A stretch of DNA of 64,000 nt from Solenopsis invicta (Eukaryota > Arthropoda > Insecta > Hymenoptera > Formicidae), in assembly GCF_016802725.1 (NCBI RefSeq), contig NC_052667.1, positions 16,042,346-16,106,345 of the forward strand, read 5' to 3'. The notes under the pieces are model-generated. The model was not told where the DNA came from. It saw only the letters and a program-made list of their open reading frames with translations, and ran no database searches. This document shows, one piece after another, positions 1 to 10,974 of this stretch. Each line of letters opens with the position of its first letter. Position 1 is the first letter of the stretch. A program made the translations under genes and the position numbers.

Positions 1-84
1 TACGACAGGCTCGCACGGAGAAGCTCGTTCGTCACTCTATTTCTATCCCTCTCACAAGAGGCAAAATAATTTCATCACATTAAT

Positions 85-3000
85 ATGGCGGAATTAGCAC
101 TGTTAGTAAAGCAACGCGGTAGAGTAAAGGCGAAATTAACGAATTTCAGTAATTTTATTCAGCGCATTGACGAGTTGCCAGAAAATAAAGAAGAGCTACC
201 GTTGCGAATAGAAAAGACCGAGGGCCTATTAACTGAATTTGAAGTAATTCAAGATAAAATCGAAGACGCGGACGCGGCGGAAACGCAACAAACAGATAGG
301 CAGGAATTTGAAAACAGATATTACCAATTAATAACTGCTGCACGAAAACTACAAATTCGCGAGCGAGCTCCTCCATTGCAAACTTATCAAGATGTTCAAA
401 TAAATGCACAACGCAACATTGGCAATGTTGGTAATGAACAATTCGTGTTCAGGCCGGCAGATAAGCTTCCGACTATCGAGCTGCCTAAATTTGACGATAA
501 CTATGAGCAGTGGATTCCATTCCGCGATTTATTTCAATCACTGATCGCACCAAATGCGTCTATCCCTGCCGTTCAAAAACTGCATTATCTAAGATCCGCA
601 TTGACAGGTGAGGCGGCAAAGGTGATAACCACCTTGGAGATTACCAATGACAATTATGAAGTAGCATGGACCTCCTTAAAGCAAAGATTTGAAAATAAAA
701 GGTTAATTACACATCACCTCATTCAAACATTATTAGACATGCCACCTATCCCAAGGGAATCACATGCGGATCTTAGACAATTAGCAGATAACATATCACA
801 AATTACGCAAAATTTAGCGAAATTCGGTCAACCAATAGAACACTTTGCCATATGGGTTATACATATCATGTTGCCCAAAATTGATAAAAATTCCCGTAGG
901 GAATGGGAATTTACACTGTCGGACACCGACGAATTTCCCACCCTAGATAACTTCATAAACTTTCTCATCAATCGCAGTGCATGTTTAGAGGCAGTGTTCA
1001 GAGCAAGTCGAGGCACTCAGCCCCTCAGCGATAGTCGTAACAATAACAAAATAGCTCAAAGTCAAGGAAAAAATATCTCGCGTTCGTATGTCGCAGCTAG
1101 TAGTACCGCGTGTTCACTTTGCTCAAATGATCATAAGATCAACGAGTGTAGTTTGTTTCTCAGTATGGCCGTCGCCGATGGAAACACGGAAATAAGAAAA
1201 AAACGTTTATGCGTGAAATGCCTCAAGCATTATCATGGCAAGGGCTGCAAGGCTTCCAACTGCAAATTATGCAACGGATATCACAACACATTGTTACACA
1301 AGTCTAACGTCTCGGCAGCGGAAACGGATCAGGAAACAAAATCACAAGACGCGTCTCAAACTAAATTAGCTGAAGGGAATACCGTGAAAAAACAAGGCAC
1401 AACAGCCTTGGCAGCGGATTCGCCTGTACTTATTAATCATCTCGCAATGAAAGAACCTTCTCAAGTCCTACTCTCCACGGCTATCATACTTATTCATGAC
1501 TCGCAAGGAAACTTACATAAATGTCGAGCTCTTCTTGACAACGGATCGCACTCAAATTTTATCACGCGAAAATTAAATAACAAATTAAAGCTGCGATACA
1601 AGACTACAGATAAAAATATTAAAGGCATGAGCAACACGCCAATAAGTGCAACACATCAGACAAACGCAGTAATTCAATCGCGTACATCCAAATATCAAGC
1701 GAAAATTCCTTTAGTAATAGTCGACAGCATTACTGATCCATTACCTATATTTAAAATAAAAAAGGATAATCTCAACATTCCACATAATTTAGAGTTAGCA
1801 GATCCAAATTATAACGTTCCAGGCGACATAGACATATTATTAGGCGCATCCGTTTCTTGGAATATATTAAAGCTTAATCAAATCAAAATTTTTAGAAACG
1901 GGCCCACGCTTCATCAAACTCTATTAGGCTGGATAGTTTCAGGAGACATACCAGCCAATGATACACACCGACAACAACATAAAATTCATTGTGGCGTAGC
2001 CACGAGTATGGAACTCCGGAAACAATTGGAGAAATTCTGGCAGATAGAGGAACTACAACCGACAAAGCTTCGATCACAGGAAGAGATCCAGTGCGAAGAA
2101 CACTTTAATGCCACTCATTCTAGAAGGACAGACGGTCGCTTCGTTGTACACTTACTGATCAAGGATGGTATCCAAAATTTAGGCGAATCCTACAAAATCG
2201 CCGAAAAACGTCTGAAAGCATTAGAGGGCAAATTAGAAAGACAACCCGATCTCAAGCGACAATATCACGAATTCATGCTTGAATACCACAACCTGAATCA
2301 CATGACAGAAATACCAGCAACAAGGATGAATGACAAGCCTAGTTACTACATCCCGCATCATGCGGTCATAAAAGAAGACAGTGCAACCACGAAGCTAAGA
2401 GTAGTATTCGATGCTTCATGCAAAACAACTGCTGGTAACTCTCTAAATGACTTCCTCAAGATAGGGTCGAATTTACAGGAAGATCTATTCGATATTGTCG
2501 TACGCCTTCGACAGCATGATTATGCAATGGCCGCAGACATCACCAAAATGTACAGACAGGTCGAAGTAACAGAAGACCATCGTAAACTGCAACGAGTACT
2601 CTGGAGATGGTCGAAAGAGGAACCCATCCGGGCATTCGAGTTGAATACAGTCACCTATGGTATGTCTAGTTCATCGTTCTTAGCAATAAGATCGTTGCAA
2701 AAAACAGCACATCAACTCAAGAAACAGTATCCACAAGCAAGCGAAATAATACTGAAAGATTTTTATGTGGACGACCTGTTAACAGGAGCCAATTCAATCG
2801 AGGAATTAAAGAAGATAAAATACGACGTCATCAGCATTCTATCAAGCGCAAAATTTAATCTTAGTAAATGGAAGTCTAACGCCAAAGAAATAAGTGACTC
2901 AGATGCCAACGAAAACACTGTAAGACTCGGAGATACAACTAAGGTTCTCGGTCTATGGTGGAACACCGCTATCGACACATTTCACTACTGCATTAAGCAA

Positions 3001-4203
3001 GAAAACGAACCAAAGAGGACCACGAAACGCTACATCTTATCAAAAATAGCGGAAATTTATGACCCTCTTGGTTGGATAGGTCCCATTGTGGTACGAGCTA
3101 AAATAATAATGCAACGTCTATGGCAAATGAAGAAAGACTGGGATGACGATATCATAGGAGACACTCATGCTATGTGGATTCATTGGAGAGCGCAAATCAA
3201 ATTCCTTGAAAGCATCACCATTCCACGCAAAATCCTATGCGACAATCCCACTCAAGTAGAACTACACGGATTCTGCGATGCATTCGAGGCAGCATATGGC
3301 GCCTGTGTATACTTGCGCAGCGCAAACTCCCAAGGAAAATATACAGTAAACCTTCTATGTGCCAAATCGCGAATTGCACCTATAAAGAAAGTATCATTAC
3401 CGAGACTGGAACTCTGTGGAGCCACGTTATTGGTTAATTTATGCCAAAAGGTCTCTCAAGCACTGACTGTGCAAGTGCACAACACATACTACTGGAGTGA
3501 TTCCATGATAGCTTTATCATGGATATCCAGCGACCCAAGCAGATGGCACACATTCGTCGCCAACAGAGTGGCGAAGATAAAACGTATCACACATGATGCC
3601 CCATGGTATCACGTCAAATCCGAAGAAAACCCAGCAGACCTGTTATCAAGAGGAATCAATCCTGAAAAAATAAAGTCAATGGAACTATGGTGGAAGGGCC
3701 CAAAATTTCTTCAGCACGGTGCCTCTCCACAACCACTCAAATCCGGAAAGGCCTCCGATAAGGTTCCGGAAGGACGTGTCATAAGCCTGATAGTACAAGA
3801 TAAAAGCTCTAAAACCAATTCCAGTATAATTAAAAGATTTTCATCACTTGCAAAACTAAAACGAGTCATAGCGTACTGCCTACGCTTTAAGAGCAACGCA
3901 TTGAACTCCAATCGATCAAACCAACCGTTAACAGTTCAAGAGACGAACAAGGCATTAATTATAGCTATTAAAATCTGCCAAGCCAACGAATTCCACCAGG
4001 AACTACATGATCTTCGCGATCAACGAAAAATAAATTCCAAAAGTAAGATGCTAACCTTGCACCCTTTCCTTGATGATGACGGCATTATTCGCGCGGGGGG
4101 AAGGTTAAGGCACGCGCCCATCGAATACAGCAGAAAATACCCAATCATATTGCCTAACAAACATCACCTCACAGAACTAATCATTAGAGATGAGCATCTC
4201 TAA
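85..4203 (+). CDS. BEL/Pao Gag-Pol polyprotein, integrase part displaced
   Basis: A 1372-residue open frame. In order: an N-terminal gag with a DUF1759-like region (about residues 120-300); Cys/His knuckles (about 347-410, CSLC then CVKC then CKLC); an aspartic protease motif LLDNGS near residue 483 (peptidase A17 type, Asn where Ser or Thr is usual); reverse transcriptase with AADITKMYRQ near 816 and the YVDD catalytic box near 893; RNase H with HGFCDAFEAAYGA near 1061 and YWSDS near 1136; then the start of the integrase zinc-binding region. It would make virus-like particle protein and the replication enzymes. The frame ends just after the DEHL residues because a fold-back copy of the preceding 120 bp follows at once. 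The gag-to-RNase H part has no stops, so the copy is fairly young. The start is the first ATG after the leader. Confidence 0.9.
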   Translation: MAELALLVKQRGRVKAKLTNFSNFIQRIDELPENKEELPLRIEKTEGLLTEFEVIQDKIEDADAAETQQTDRQEFENRYYQLITAARKLQIRERAPPLQTYQDVQINAQRNIGNVGNEQFVFRPADKLPTIELPKFDDNYEQWIPFRDLFQSLIAPNASIPAVQKLHYLRSALTGEAAKVITTLEITNDNYEVAWTSLKQRFENKRLITHHLIQTLLDMPPIPRESHADLRQLADNISQITQNLAKFGQPIEHFAIWVIHIMLPKIDKNSRREWEFTLSDTDEFPTLDNFINFLINRSACLEAVFRASRGTQPLSDSRNNNKIAQSQGKNISRSYVAASSTACSLCSNDHKINECSLFLSMAVADGNTEIRKKRLCVKCLKHYHGKGCKASNCKLCNGYHNTLLHKSNVSAAETDQETKSQDASQTKLAEGNTVKKQGTTALAADSPVLINHLAMKEPSQVLLSTAIILIHDSQGNLHKCRALLDNGSHSNFITRKLNNKLKLRYKTTDKNIKGMSNTPISATHQTNAVIQSRTSKYQAKIPLVIVDSITDPLPIFKIKKDNLNIPHNLELADPNYNVPGDIDILLGASVSWNILKLNQIKIFRNGPTLHQTLLGWIVSGDIPANDTHRQQHKIHCGVATSMELRKQLEKFWQIEELQPTKLRSQEEIQCEEHFNATHSRRTDGRFVVHLLIKDGIQNLGESYKIAEKRLKALEGKLERQPDLKRQYHEFMLEYHNLNHMTEIPATRMNDKPSYYIPHHAVIKEDSATTKLRVVFDASCKTTAGNSLNDFLKIGSNLQEDLFDIVVRLRQHDYAMAADITKMYRQVEVTEDHRKLQRVLWRWSKEEPIRAFELNTVTYGMSSSSFLAIRSLQKTAHQLKKQYPQASEIILKDFYVDDLLTGANSIEELKKIKYDVISILSSAKFNLSKWKSNAKEISDSDANENTVRLGDTTKVLGLWWNTAIDTFHYCIKQENEPKRTTKRYILSKIAEIYDPLGWIGPIVVRAKIIMQRLWQMKKDWDDDIIGDTHAMWIHWRAQIKFLESITIPRKILCDNPTQVELHGFCDAFEAAYGACVYLRSANSQGKYTVNLLCAKSRIAPIKKVSLPRLELCGATLLVNLCQKVSQALTVQVHNTYYWSDSMIALSWISSDPSRWHTFVANRVAKIKRITHDAPWYHVKSEENPADLLSRGINPEKIKSMELWWKGPKFLQHGASPQPLKSGKASDKVPEGRVISLIVQDKSSKTNSSIIKRFSSLAKLKRVIAYCLRFKSNALNSNRSNQPLTVQETNKALIIAIKICQANEFHQELHDLRDQRKINSKSKMLTLHPFLDDDGIIRAGGRLRHAPIEYSRKYPIILPNKHHLTELIIRDEHL

Positions 4204-4314
4204 TGATTAGTTCTGTGAGGTGATGTTTTTTAGGCAATATGATTGGGTATTTTCTGCTGTATTCGATGGGCGCGTGCCTTAACCTTCCCCCCGCGCGAAT
4301 AATGCCGTCATCAT
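4073..4314. repeat. 120-bp fold-back (inverted duplication) inside BEL pol
   Basis: Bases 4073-4192 are repeated in reverse complement at 4195-4314, with one mismatch by eye and only two unpaired bases between the arms. The arms encode the segment just before the integrase zinc-binding domain. Integrase coding resumes at about 4322 (HAGTQAILADVR). The second arm is therefore an extra inverted copy that breaks the frame, not part of the normal element. Confidence 0.9.
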
Positions 4315-4317
4315 TAT

Positions 4318-5425
4318 AGAAATTTACACGCCGGAACACAGGCAATACTCGCAGATGTCCGCAATAATTACTGGCCAATATCTGGTAAAGACGCGATTCG
4401 CCGCGTATTAAGAAAATGCATCATCTGCTATCGCGTAAAACCCACTATAGCCACGCAGTTAATGGGCAATCTGCCCATTCATCGGGTGACTCAGGCGCGC
4501 CCATTTCTAAATACAGGCGTAGATTACGCTGGTCCATTTAATATTAAAATTTCGCGGAACAAAACCGAAAAAGCATATCTATCTATTTTCATTTGTTTGG
4601 CCACTAAGGCGGTACATTTTGAGCTGGTTCCGGACCTAACCACAGTAGCCTTTTTAAACGCGATGAAAAGATTCATCGCTCGAAGGGGTAGGTGTCTCAC
4701 CTTGTATTCAGATAACAGCACCACATTTGTTGGTGCTAATAACCAGCTGAAGGAGCTAAAAGAATTAGGTTTTCTTAGCTTGCTAAGAAAACCACTCAGG
4801 CGCAATTAAAAGAATTCTTAGTTGGGCAGTTCGTTACTTGGAAGTTTATCCCTCCACACATGGGTGGACTCTGGGAAGCAGCAGTCAAGTCTGCCAAAAC
4901 CCACATGAAGAAAATCATCGGTACAAACGTACTATCATTCGAAGAACTTCTCACCGCTTTGCTACAAATAGAGTCATGCTTAAATTCCAGGCCACTTACG
5001 CCAATAACCAATGATCCTACGGATCTTTGCAAGCGCTAACTCCCGGGCATTTTATTATAGGCGAAGCTCTTAATGCAATACCCGAGCACGACCTCACTGA
5101 AGTGCCTCTAAATCGTCTAACACGCTACCAACTAATAACACAGATAAAACAAAACTTCTGGTCCAGATGGTCGCAGGAGTATATCTCGCAGCTACACCAA
5201 CGTTCCAAATGCAAGCGTATGGAAAATACAAATATAAAGGTAGGCACTATGGTGCTAATAAAAAATGAAAGTACTCCTCCGATCATCTGGCCATTAGGTC
5301 GAATCGTAGAAACTCACACAGGATCAGACGGTATAACACGCGTTGTTACCATTAAGACTAGTCATGGTGTAAGTAAACGAGCATTATCTAAACTATGTAT
5401 TTTACCCATAGATGACAACATGTAA
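4318..5425 (+). pseudogene. BEL/Pao integrase and C-terminal (DUF5641-like) remainder
   Basis: Downstream of the fold-back the translation gives the zinc-binding end (HAGTQ...NNYW...CIICYR), the core catalytic domain (DYAGPF, then LYSDNSTTF; 4462-4809), a third segment with PPHMGGLWEAAVKSAK (about 4803-5025) and the C-terminal domain (5027-5425, LTPGHFIIG...W..RWSQEYI). Three pieces lie in two further frame changes: one near 4780 and one near 5025. With the fold-back this means at least three lesions in integrase, so the copy cannot integrate by itself. The catalytic Asp residues of the core and the Glu-containing GGLWE segment are still readable. Confidence 0.85.
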
Positions 5426-5770
5426 TTTAATGATAAGTTTAAATACGCGACGACGTATACATATATGACTAAGTTCAATAAAAAATCCAAAGAATATGTT
5501 AATACTCATCGTTATAACTCATGATATAGAATTTACCTAATTATATTAGTCTTAAGTTGTGTTAACTCAAGTCGCGTTAGCCATTATAAGCATATCAAAG
5601 CGTTATTAGTGTTATTTTGAATCATAATTACAATGCTTTACCTTGCAATTAACTCAACTATATGTTACCACTGCGATACCGCGTTGCGTTCGTACCTATT
5701 CAATAATTTTTTGTTTGTTAATCTCATACTCCGTTTAATTTAAGTTAACATTTTACAAGTTAAGCTTTTC
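5426..5770 (+). other. Non-coding 3' part of BEL element
   Basis: About 345 bp of AT-rich sequence between the last coding segment and the polypurine tract. I see no ORF, RNA gene or repeat in it. Confidence 0.6.
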
Positions 5771-5784
5771 AAAGGGGGGCAGGA
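5771..5784 (+). promoter_or_regulatory. Polypurine tract of BEL element
   Basis: AAAGGGGGGCAGGA lies directly before a TG that could begin the 3' LTR. This is the plus-strand DNA priming site in LTR retrotransposons. The assignment rests on its position and purine content only. Confidence 0.65.
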
Positions 5785-6025
5785 TGTTTGATCCTACGCG
5801 TTACGCTAACGCCATCTAAGCTCGCGGCCATCATGCGATCTACCGGCAGGACGCCGATCTACATTTTATGTACTTGTGGGGGAATCTCAAGCGACAGCGC
5901 GCGCTTCCGTAACTCACTTCTTCTCGGGTCATCGACGCATTCGCAACTCACGTGCGTGAAATAAAGGGTATCATCAGAATTGTGACCAGAACTTCTATCA
6001 TCCCTTCCTAAAGTCGATTGAGTAC
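5785..6025 (+). repeat. Candidate 3' LTR of BEL element (end uncertain)
   Basis: About 240 bp starting TGTTTGATCC right after the polypurine tract. It cannot be compared with the 5' LTR, which is outside the window. The end is placed where purine-rich sequence of the next element takes over and may be wrong. Confidence 0.5.
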
Positions 6026-6061
6026 AATTGCACAGAGAGAGAGAGGGGGGAAAGAGAGGGT

Positions 6062-7335
6062 TTGGTGGAAAAAGTAGCAGAGGTCTTGAGGGAAACGAGA
6101 AGCAGGGTAAGAGTGAGTGGAGAAGTGGGAAAAGGTTTCTGGATAGCAAGGGGGGTAAGACAGGAATGTCCATTGAGCCCCATTTTATTCAACTTGCTAG
6201 TAGCGGATTTAAAGGAAAAAATGGGAAGAGTGAAATGGGGAGGGGTGAAGATAGGGGGGTTAGGGTATATGCATTGTCGTATGCAGATGACGTAGTGTTA
6301 CTGGCGGAGGGGGGGGGGGGAATATGAAAAGTATGTTGAAGCGGTTTGTAAGGTTTATGAATAGGAAAGGTTTGGAAGTAAATGTAGAGAAGACAAAGGT
6401 GTTAAGGTTCAGGGAGGGGGGTGGTAGGATGAGTAAGGCGGAATGGAGATGGAAAGGAAAAAGGAAAGGAAAGAGGAAGTGAAAGAGTATAAATATTTGG
6501 GGTACATGTTTCAAAAGAATGGGGGACAGGAAGCACAGATAAGAGACAGGGTAGCGAAGGCGGGGGCGGTTATGGAACAGGTGTGGGGTATTGGAAAGAG
6601 GAGATTTGGGAGGGACTGGAAAATGAGTGTATGGCTGTTTGATATCTTAGTGTGGACGGTAATGGGGTACGAAGTGGAAATCTGGGAATGGAAGAAAAGG
6701 GAGGGGGTAGAGAAATTACACAAAAGGTATTTGAGATGGGTGTTGGGTGTAGAGGGAAGAACGCCAAGATATTTATTGAGAGAAGAAACGCAAAGAGAGA
6801 AGTTGAGAGGTAGAGCAGGGAAAAGAGTTTGGGGGTTTGAAGAGAGATTGGTGGGAGGGGGGGAAGCTTGTTAGCAAGGATGTGTTTAGAAGAGTTGAAG
6901 GAAAGGTTGAAAAAGTGAAAGGAAGGATCAAAGTGGGAGAAGGAAAAGGACAGTTTTTTTATAGAGAGGGGAGTGGAAGCACTGAATTGGGAGAGAAGGA
7001 GGAGGGCAGAAGGGGTGGACTTTGAGGAGATAGAAAGAAGGGATAGAGAAAACCAAAGAGAAGAGAGGTGGAAAAGGATTAGGAACGGGAGGTTTAGCAG
7101 GTGATACGGAAGAGTAAAAGGAGAGGGTATTCCAAGATATTTAGAAATGGACTGGGGGGAGAGTAGGTGGAGGAGATTAGCGAGATTTAGGCTGGGGAAT
7201 GAAATGTTAGAAGGAAGATATTGGGAGGAGGAGGATAAAAAGTTGTGCAGGTTATGTGGGGGTCACTTGGAATCCTGGGAACACGTGTGGGAGGAGTGCA
7301 GGGCATGGAGAGAGGGAGGGGAGGAATCATGGTAG
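6062..7335 (+). pseudogene. Non-LTR reverse transcriptase, C-terminal half
   Basis: The pieces follow one another in different frames. RT palm motif RQECPLSPILFN (about 6146-6190, usual RQGCPLSP) is followed after a frameshift near 6255 by the catalytic box SYADDVVLLAE (about 6277-6310). The thumb/connection region comes next (KYLGYMFQKNG to about 6874). Near 7147-7335 is the terminal zinc knuckle CRLCGGHLESWEHVWEEC. A run of ten G near 6308-6318 marks another frame loss. At least four frame changes or stops separate the parts, so no functional enzyme can be made. The purine bias creates long Pro/Ser-rich open frames on the other strand, which I treat as artefacts. Confidence 0.85.
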
Positions 7336-7743
7336 GAGGCGTGTGAAAGGATTTTAGGAGAGGAGAGAGAGGGGGAGGGATGGCTGAGAGAGGTGGAAGA
7401 GAAGAGAATTGGAGGGAGAGGGGAGGGTAGTGAGGGGGCGAGGGGAGGGGAGGTATGGAAGGGAGAAGGAGGGTATAAATGAGAGGACAAGTGTCAGAGA
7501 GGCAGTGAGTGAGAGGTGAAAAAACAAAGGTTGTAAACGGAAACGGAAGTCCCTAGAATTGTAATGAGAGAAAGAGAGAGAGAGAGGCATTAGGTATGAG
7601 CGAGCGTAGCGAGAGTAATGGCGGGACAGGCAGGGCATGCGTGCGAGGCGGTACTAGTATAAGATTAGAGTAAAAGTAGGTAGGTTAAGTTAGATGTAAG
7701 TTGACTTGTAAGTATATGTAACCCCAAGGGGATTATAAATATA

Positions 7744-7763
7744 TTACTACTACTACTACTACT
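7744..7763 (+). repeat. (TAC)n tail of non-LTR element
   Basis: Six to seven TAC units directly at the 3' end of the element. Several non-LTR families end in such microsatellite tails made during target-primed reverse transcription. Confidence 0.7.
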
Positions 7764-8101
7764 ATAAAAAAAGTGTCAAACAAAGAATGAAGCTCGTGAT
7801 AAGCTCTACAAAAAAAAGTCATATACATATTTTACCTAACTTCAATACTTTAGTCATTATAGTAGAAAAACTGTTTTAAAATAAATATATACACACTTGT
7901 AGTAGATGGCCACACAAAGCAAATTCCACCCTCCTGATGGCCCACCCCCTCCCGCACCCAGCTCGTCGTTAGTAGACCGACTGAGACTGAGGGGTAGGTG
8001 TCAGGCACACCTCCCTGCACCCCCGGAATGTTCGTGCGTACGTGCGTGCGTGAGTGCGTGCGTCCGTGCGTGCATGCGTACAAGTATGTATGTAGTTATT
8101 A
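7764..8101. other. Spacer with GTGC-rich microsatellite
   Basis: No gene seen. Bases about 8031-8080 are an imperfect run of GTGC/GTGCGTGC units. ORFs across it on both strands are repeat artefacts. Confidence 0.7.
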
Positions 8102-8281
8102 CACGTATAGTCGTGAGCTAAAAGGTAGCAACACATTTTTTTTGATGGTAGATGGTTTGATGCTTAATTGATTGGATCCACAGGTAAGAACCAATGACGT
8201 TCGCCGTTTGGTGATCAAGTCTACATTTCAAAAACAATCGAAGAAGATGTGTTGCAACCTTTTAGCTCACGACTATACATG
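8102..8281. mobile_element. 180-bp MITE-like inverted-repeat element
   Basis: Bases 8102-8136 and 8247-8281 form 35-bp terminal inverted repeats (inside: GTCGTGAGCTAAAAGG) with two mismatches by eye. The interior of about 110 bp is non-coding. The size and structure are those of a miniature inverted-repeat transposable element. No TSD is certain, and no partner copy was found in this window, so the exact ends are approximate. Confidence 0.65.
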
Positions 8282-9481
8282 GATCCTACTTAGACATATT
8301 TATCCATTTATATTTTAATTACGAACATGCATTATTTAAAAGTATGATTACGCGTATGCCGTTGCGATTACGGAAAGTATGCATAGAAACTTTATTGTAG
8401 ACAATTTTATTTTTTATTTGACATAATTTTTTGTAAAATAAATATTTTCTGAAATAATTAAAGAAAATTGTTTTTTCTTTCTTTGGGTATATCTTGAAAA
8501 CCGTACAAGAGCACCAATTAATTTATAAAAAAAAAATTGTTTAGTATTCATGCCTTTATAACATATATTAAGGTCAAAGTTGTCAAGGGTGGTGTAGCTT
8601 TTCCAAAGGGTGGTGTAGCTTTTACCAATATATTATTAGAATATTTAGAAATATTAATTGTTACAAAATGTCTTCTATTTCCCTCTTTTTTCTATACATT
8701 TACGCTATTATTTAATTTTTTTCTGTTTAGTTGTTTTGAATTTCTTGCTTTTATTGTTTAATTCCTCTTTCTCACGTATTAATTAATTTTTTTCACTTTG
8801 AGTATGTTCATTTAAAATTCCTTTAATAAATGTCCATCAATGAGTTTTATATTATAAGAATGTTATCAAAATTATGAAAATGGTTTTCACGTTAATTAAA
8901 TATTATCTTCGTTTTGAGAGTTTGCGGCGTCCACGTGTACAGCAAACGGTTTTCACGTGCCCTTATTGTCTTTTGGTGTGTGAGCCAAAAAGTCGTCTAT
9001 ATATTTAGAGATGCCCATATAAGGTAATTTTTTGACTTGCACACATCTTTATACAATATTATTTTCTTATTGGTGTGTTAAGTATTGACTGTAGTGGTTC
9101 CCACCAAGAGAGCAAGGAAATGGCTTGTTGCCGATTCCCAATCAGTCGCACAGTAATTATAGCAAGAGCAACAAGCTATTATAGTAAACTTCTGTGCCGT
9201 TTACATTAAACTTTTAAAATTTTTATTCTCCTCGCTTCTCTGCAAACCGACAGTGCACTATTGCTCTTACGCACATTATCATAATTAATAAATAGGCCTT
9301 GTAACATTATGTTTGAATTTCCGCCAGTCCATATAAAATCATTATAAAACATTAATATTTGTATAAATTTATTAATAAATTAAACTATAAAATATCATTA
9401 ACAATTTATTTTAAAAAATTATTTTTCTTTAAATTGTTTCTAAATTATAGAAATCTGATGATACTGCGCATACTCTTAACC
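8282..9481. other. AT-rich non-coding stretch
   Basis: About 1.2 kb, very AT-rich, without a supported gene. Near 8586-8621 the motif GGGTGGTGTAGCTTTT occurs twice in direct orientation. Nothing else stands out. Confidence 0.6.
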
Positions 9482-9490
9482 TTTTTTTTA

Positions 9491-10153
9491 CATGGGAAAA
9501 TCCATCATGGAGCCCTCCCCTCTCGTCTCGGGAAAAAAGTAGAGGTTATGTCTACTGACTCTTACTGACTAAAACCTCATGGTAGTTCTCCTATCCAAAC
9601 GAGGTAGGCGTCTCCCAAGCCTTCGAAAATCCACCCCGCTCTTTCCAGAGGGAAAATAGCGGGAACCCTATTACATTACAATTCGGAAGCCATTGCGGGA
9701 CCAACACGCTACGGTCTCCCTTACTCGTAAGTAAGGGATGACATGCAATAAGCGCGGATGTCTCGCCCGCCTCTACGGCCCACGACCCTGGCGGGAAGTG
9801 CTCTCATGGTGCCTCCGCGCCAAAGCTCGGAGGGTCACGGAACCCAAATGTACACCTGAGCTTTTCTTGTTGTACCCAGTACGCTAACAACCCACATAGC
9901 AACAGAAAATCAATTAAGATTCCCATTGCTATACATATACATATCGGATTCAAATTCTGCATATGCAAAAGAGCAATCTAAAGAAATACATGTTTATATT
10001 AACGTTTGGAAAGCAAGAGTGTCTAATCTCTAACTTGTCAACGCGGCCCTTTCTCGAGTCCTAACTTCTTAGAAGGAGCAACAATCTCGAAATATTTTAG
10101 TAACGTGCCAAGAACGGCCGCCGGACACAACACTTTTTCCTTCCCTCTCCTTC
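9491..10153 (-). other. 3' UTR of the decayed R1-clade element
   Basis: About 660 bp between the ORF2 end and the A-tract, read on the minus strand. It is GC-richer than its surroundings up to about 9850 and has no ORF. It does not match the 3' UTR shared by the five R1-A copies in this window. Confidence 0.55.
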
Positions 10154-10927
10154 TCATGGAAGCGGCGTCTGCGCCGACTCTCTTACCCTTTCATCGTCCT
10201 CCTTCCGCAAAATCACTTCCTCGCAGAAAGAGGTTGTAGCATACCATTTATCCTCTCCGGATAGCCAGACCCGAACCATGCTCTTCAGTGATAACTCCTC
10301 GTTGTCTCCATCAAGCCCTAAGGCGTCCGTCAGAATTCGACGGACACCCTCCCAAATTGGACACTCCAAGAAGGTGTGATTCACCGAGTCCTTTGGGGCG
10401 CCACAACGATGGCACACTTTGGTGGGCTTCCTGCCTATTCTGTGCAGATACTCACTGAAGCATGCGTGCTCGGTGAGCATCTGCATCAACCTACAGGTAC
10501 ATACACGTGAGAGGGCCAAAGCACCGCCTTTCCGTTCACTCTCCGAGGACGGATGACCCCGACGATGCGCACACCCGCCCTCGGCGAGGACAGGCCTTCC
10601 AAGTTACCACTTGACGTTGCCGGGTATGGAGCCACCCCTCCTCATCCCAAACCGCCGCGGCATCCCTACAGCGAGCAATTCTCTCCTCGTACACTTGCGC
10701 GTACATGCTCGCCACGAGATTCCACGACAACGACCCGGTCGCCGCTTCATAGGAGATCCTACACCTCCGTGCGGCCCGGATGCCAAACCCCCCTTGAGGA
10801 GTGCTTTAATGCGAGGACTGGTCACCATCTCCGGATACCACATCGGGGCTCCATACATTACCGTGGACTGAACCACAGATAGAAGCGGCGAGCGAGACAG
10901 TTTTGTGCCTGGTGGTGGTCTAGGCAC
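10154..10927 (-). pseudogene. R1-clade ORF2, C-terminal half
   Basis: Translation of the minus strand from 10,927 gives SRSPLLSVVQSTVMYGAPMW, the post-RT thumb/connection segment typical of R1-clade proteins. A frame change follows to WNLVASMYAQVYEER (10,730-10,536), then another to the C-terminal part (10,519-10,154). That last part carries the zinc knuckle CHRCGAPKDSVNHTFLEC. At least two frameshifts separate the parts. It once belonged to the endonuclease/reverse transcriptase that copies the element into a nicked target. Confidence 0.85.
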
Positions 10928-10974
10928 GTTGGTAGGTATTTTGAGATTCGCTTTTACCCAAAGAGTTAGAACTT

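Larger units (their letters stand above)
1..6025 (+). mobile_element. BEL/Pao LTR retrotransposon, 5' end outside the window
   Basis: The element enters from the left edge. It has a gag-pol reading frame (85-4203), a disrupted integrase/C-terminal region (to 5425), a non-coding 3' part, a polypurine tract and a candidate 3' LTR start near 5785. The polyprotein has the BEL/Pao order: gag, protease, reverse transcriptase, RNase H, integrase. The 5' LTR is not in the window, so insertion age and TSD cannot be read. The 3' LTR seems cut short near 6025, where an unrelated purine-rich non-LTR element begins. Bases 1-84 are probably leader. Confidence 0.85.
6028..7763 (+). mobile_element. 5'-truncated, decayed non-LTR retrotransposon
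   Basis: A strongly purine-rich plus strand encodes the C-terminal half of a reverse transcriptase protein. It finishes in a 3' UTR and a simple-repeat tail of TAC units (7744-7763) rather than poly(A). The 5' half (endonuclease, early RT) is missing, as expected from incomplete target-primed reverse transcription. The C-terminal Cys motif resembles a family I associate with ant genomes. Clade not assigned. Confidence 0.8.

Noticed and set aside
7263..7638. Pro/Ser-rich minus-strand ORFs
   Set aside because: They are mirrors of the purine-rich plus strand of a non-LTR element, with no domains.
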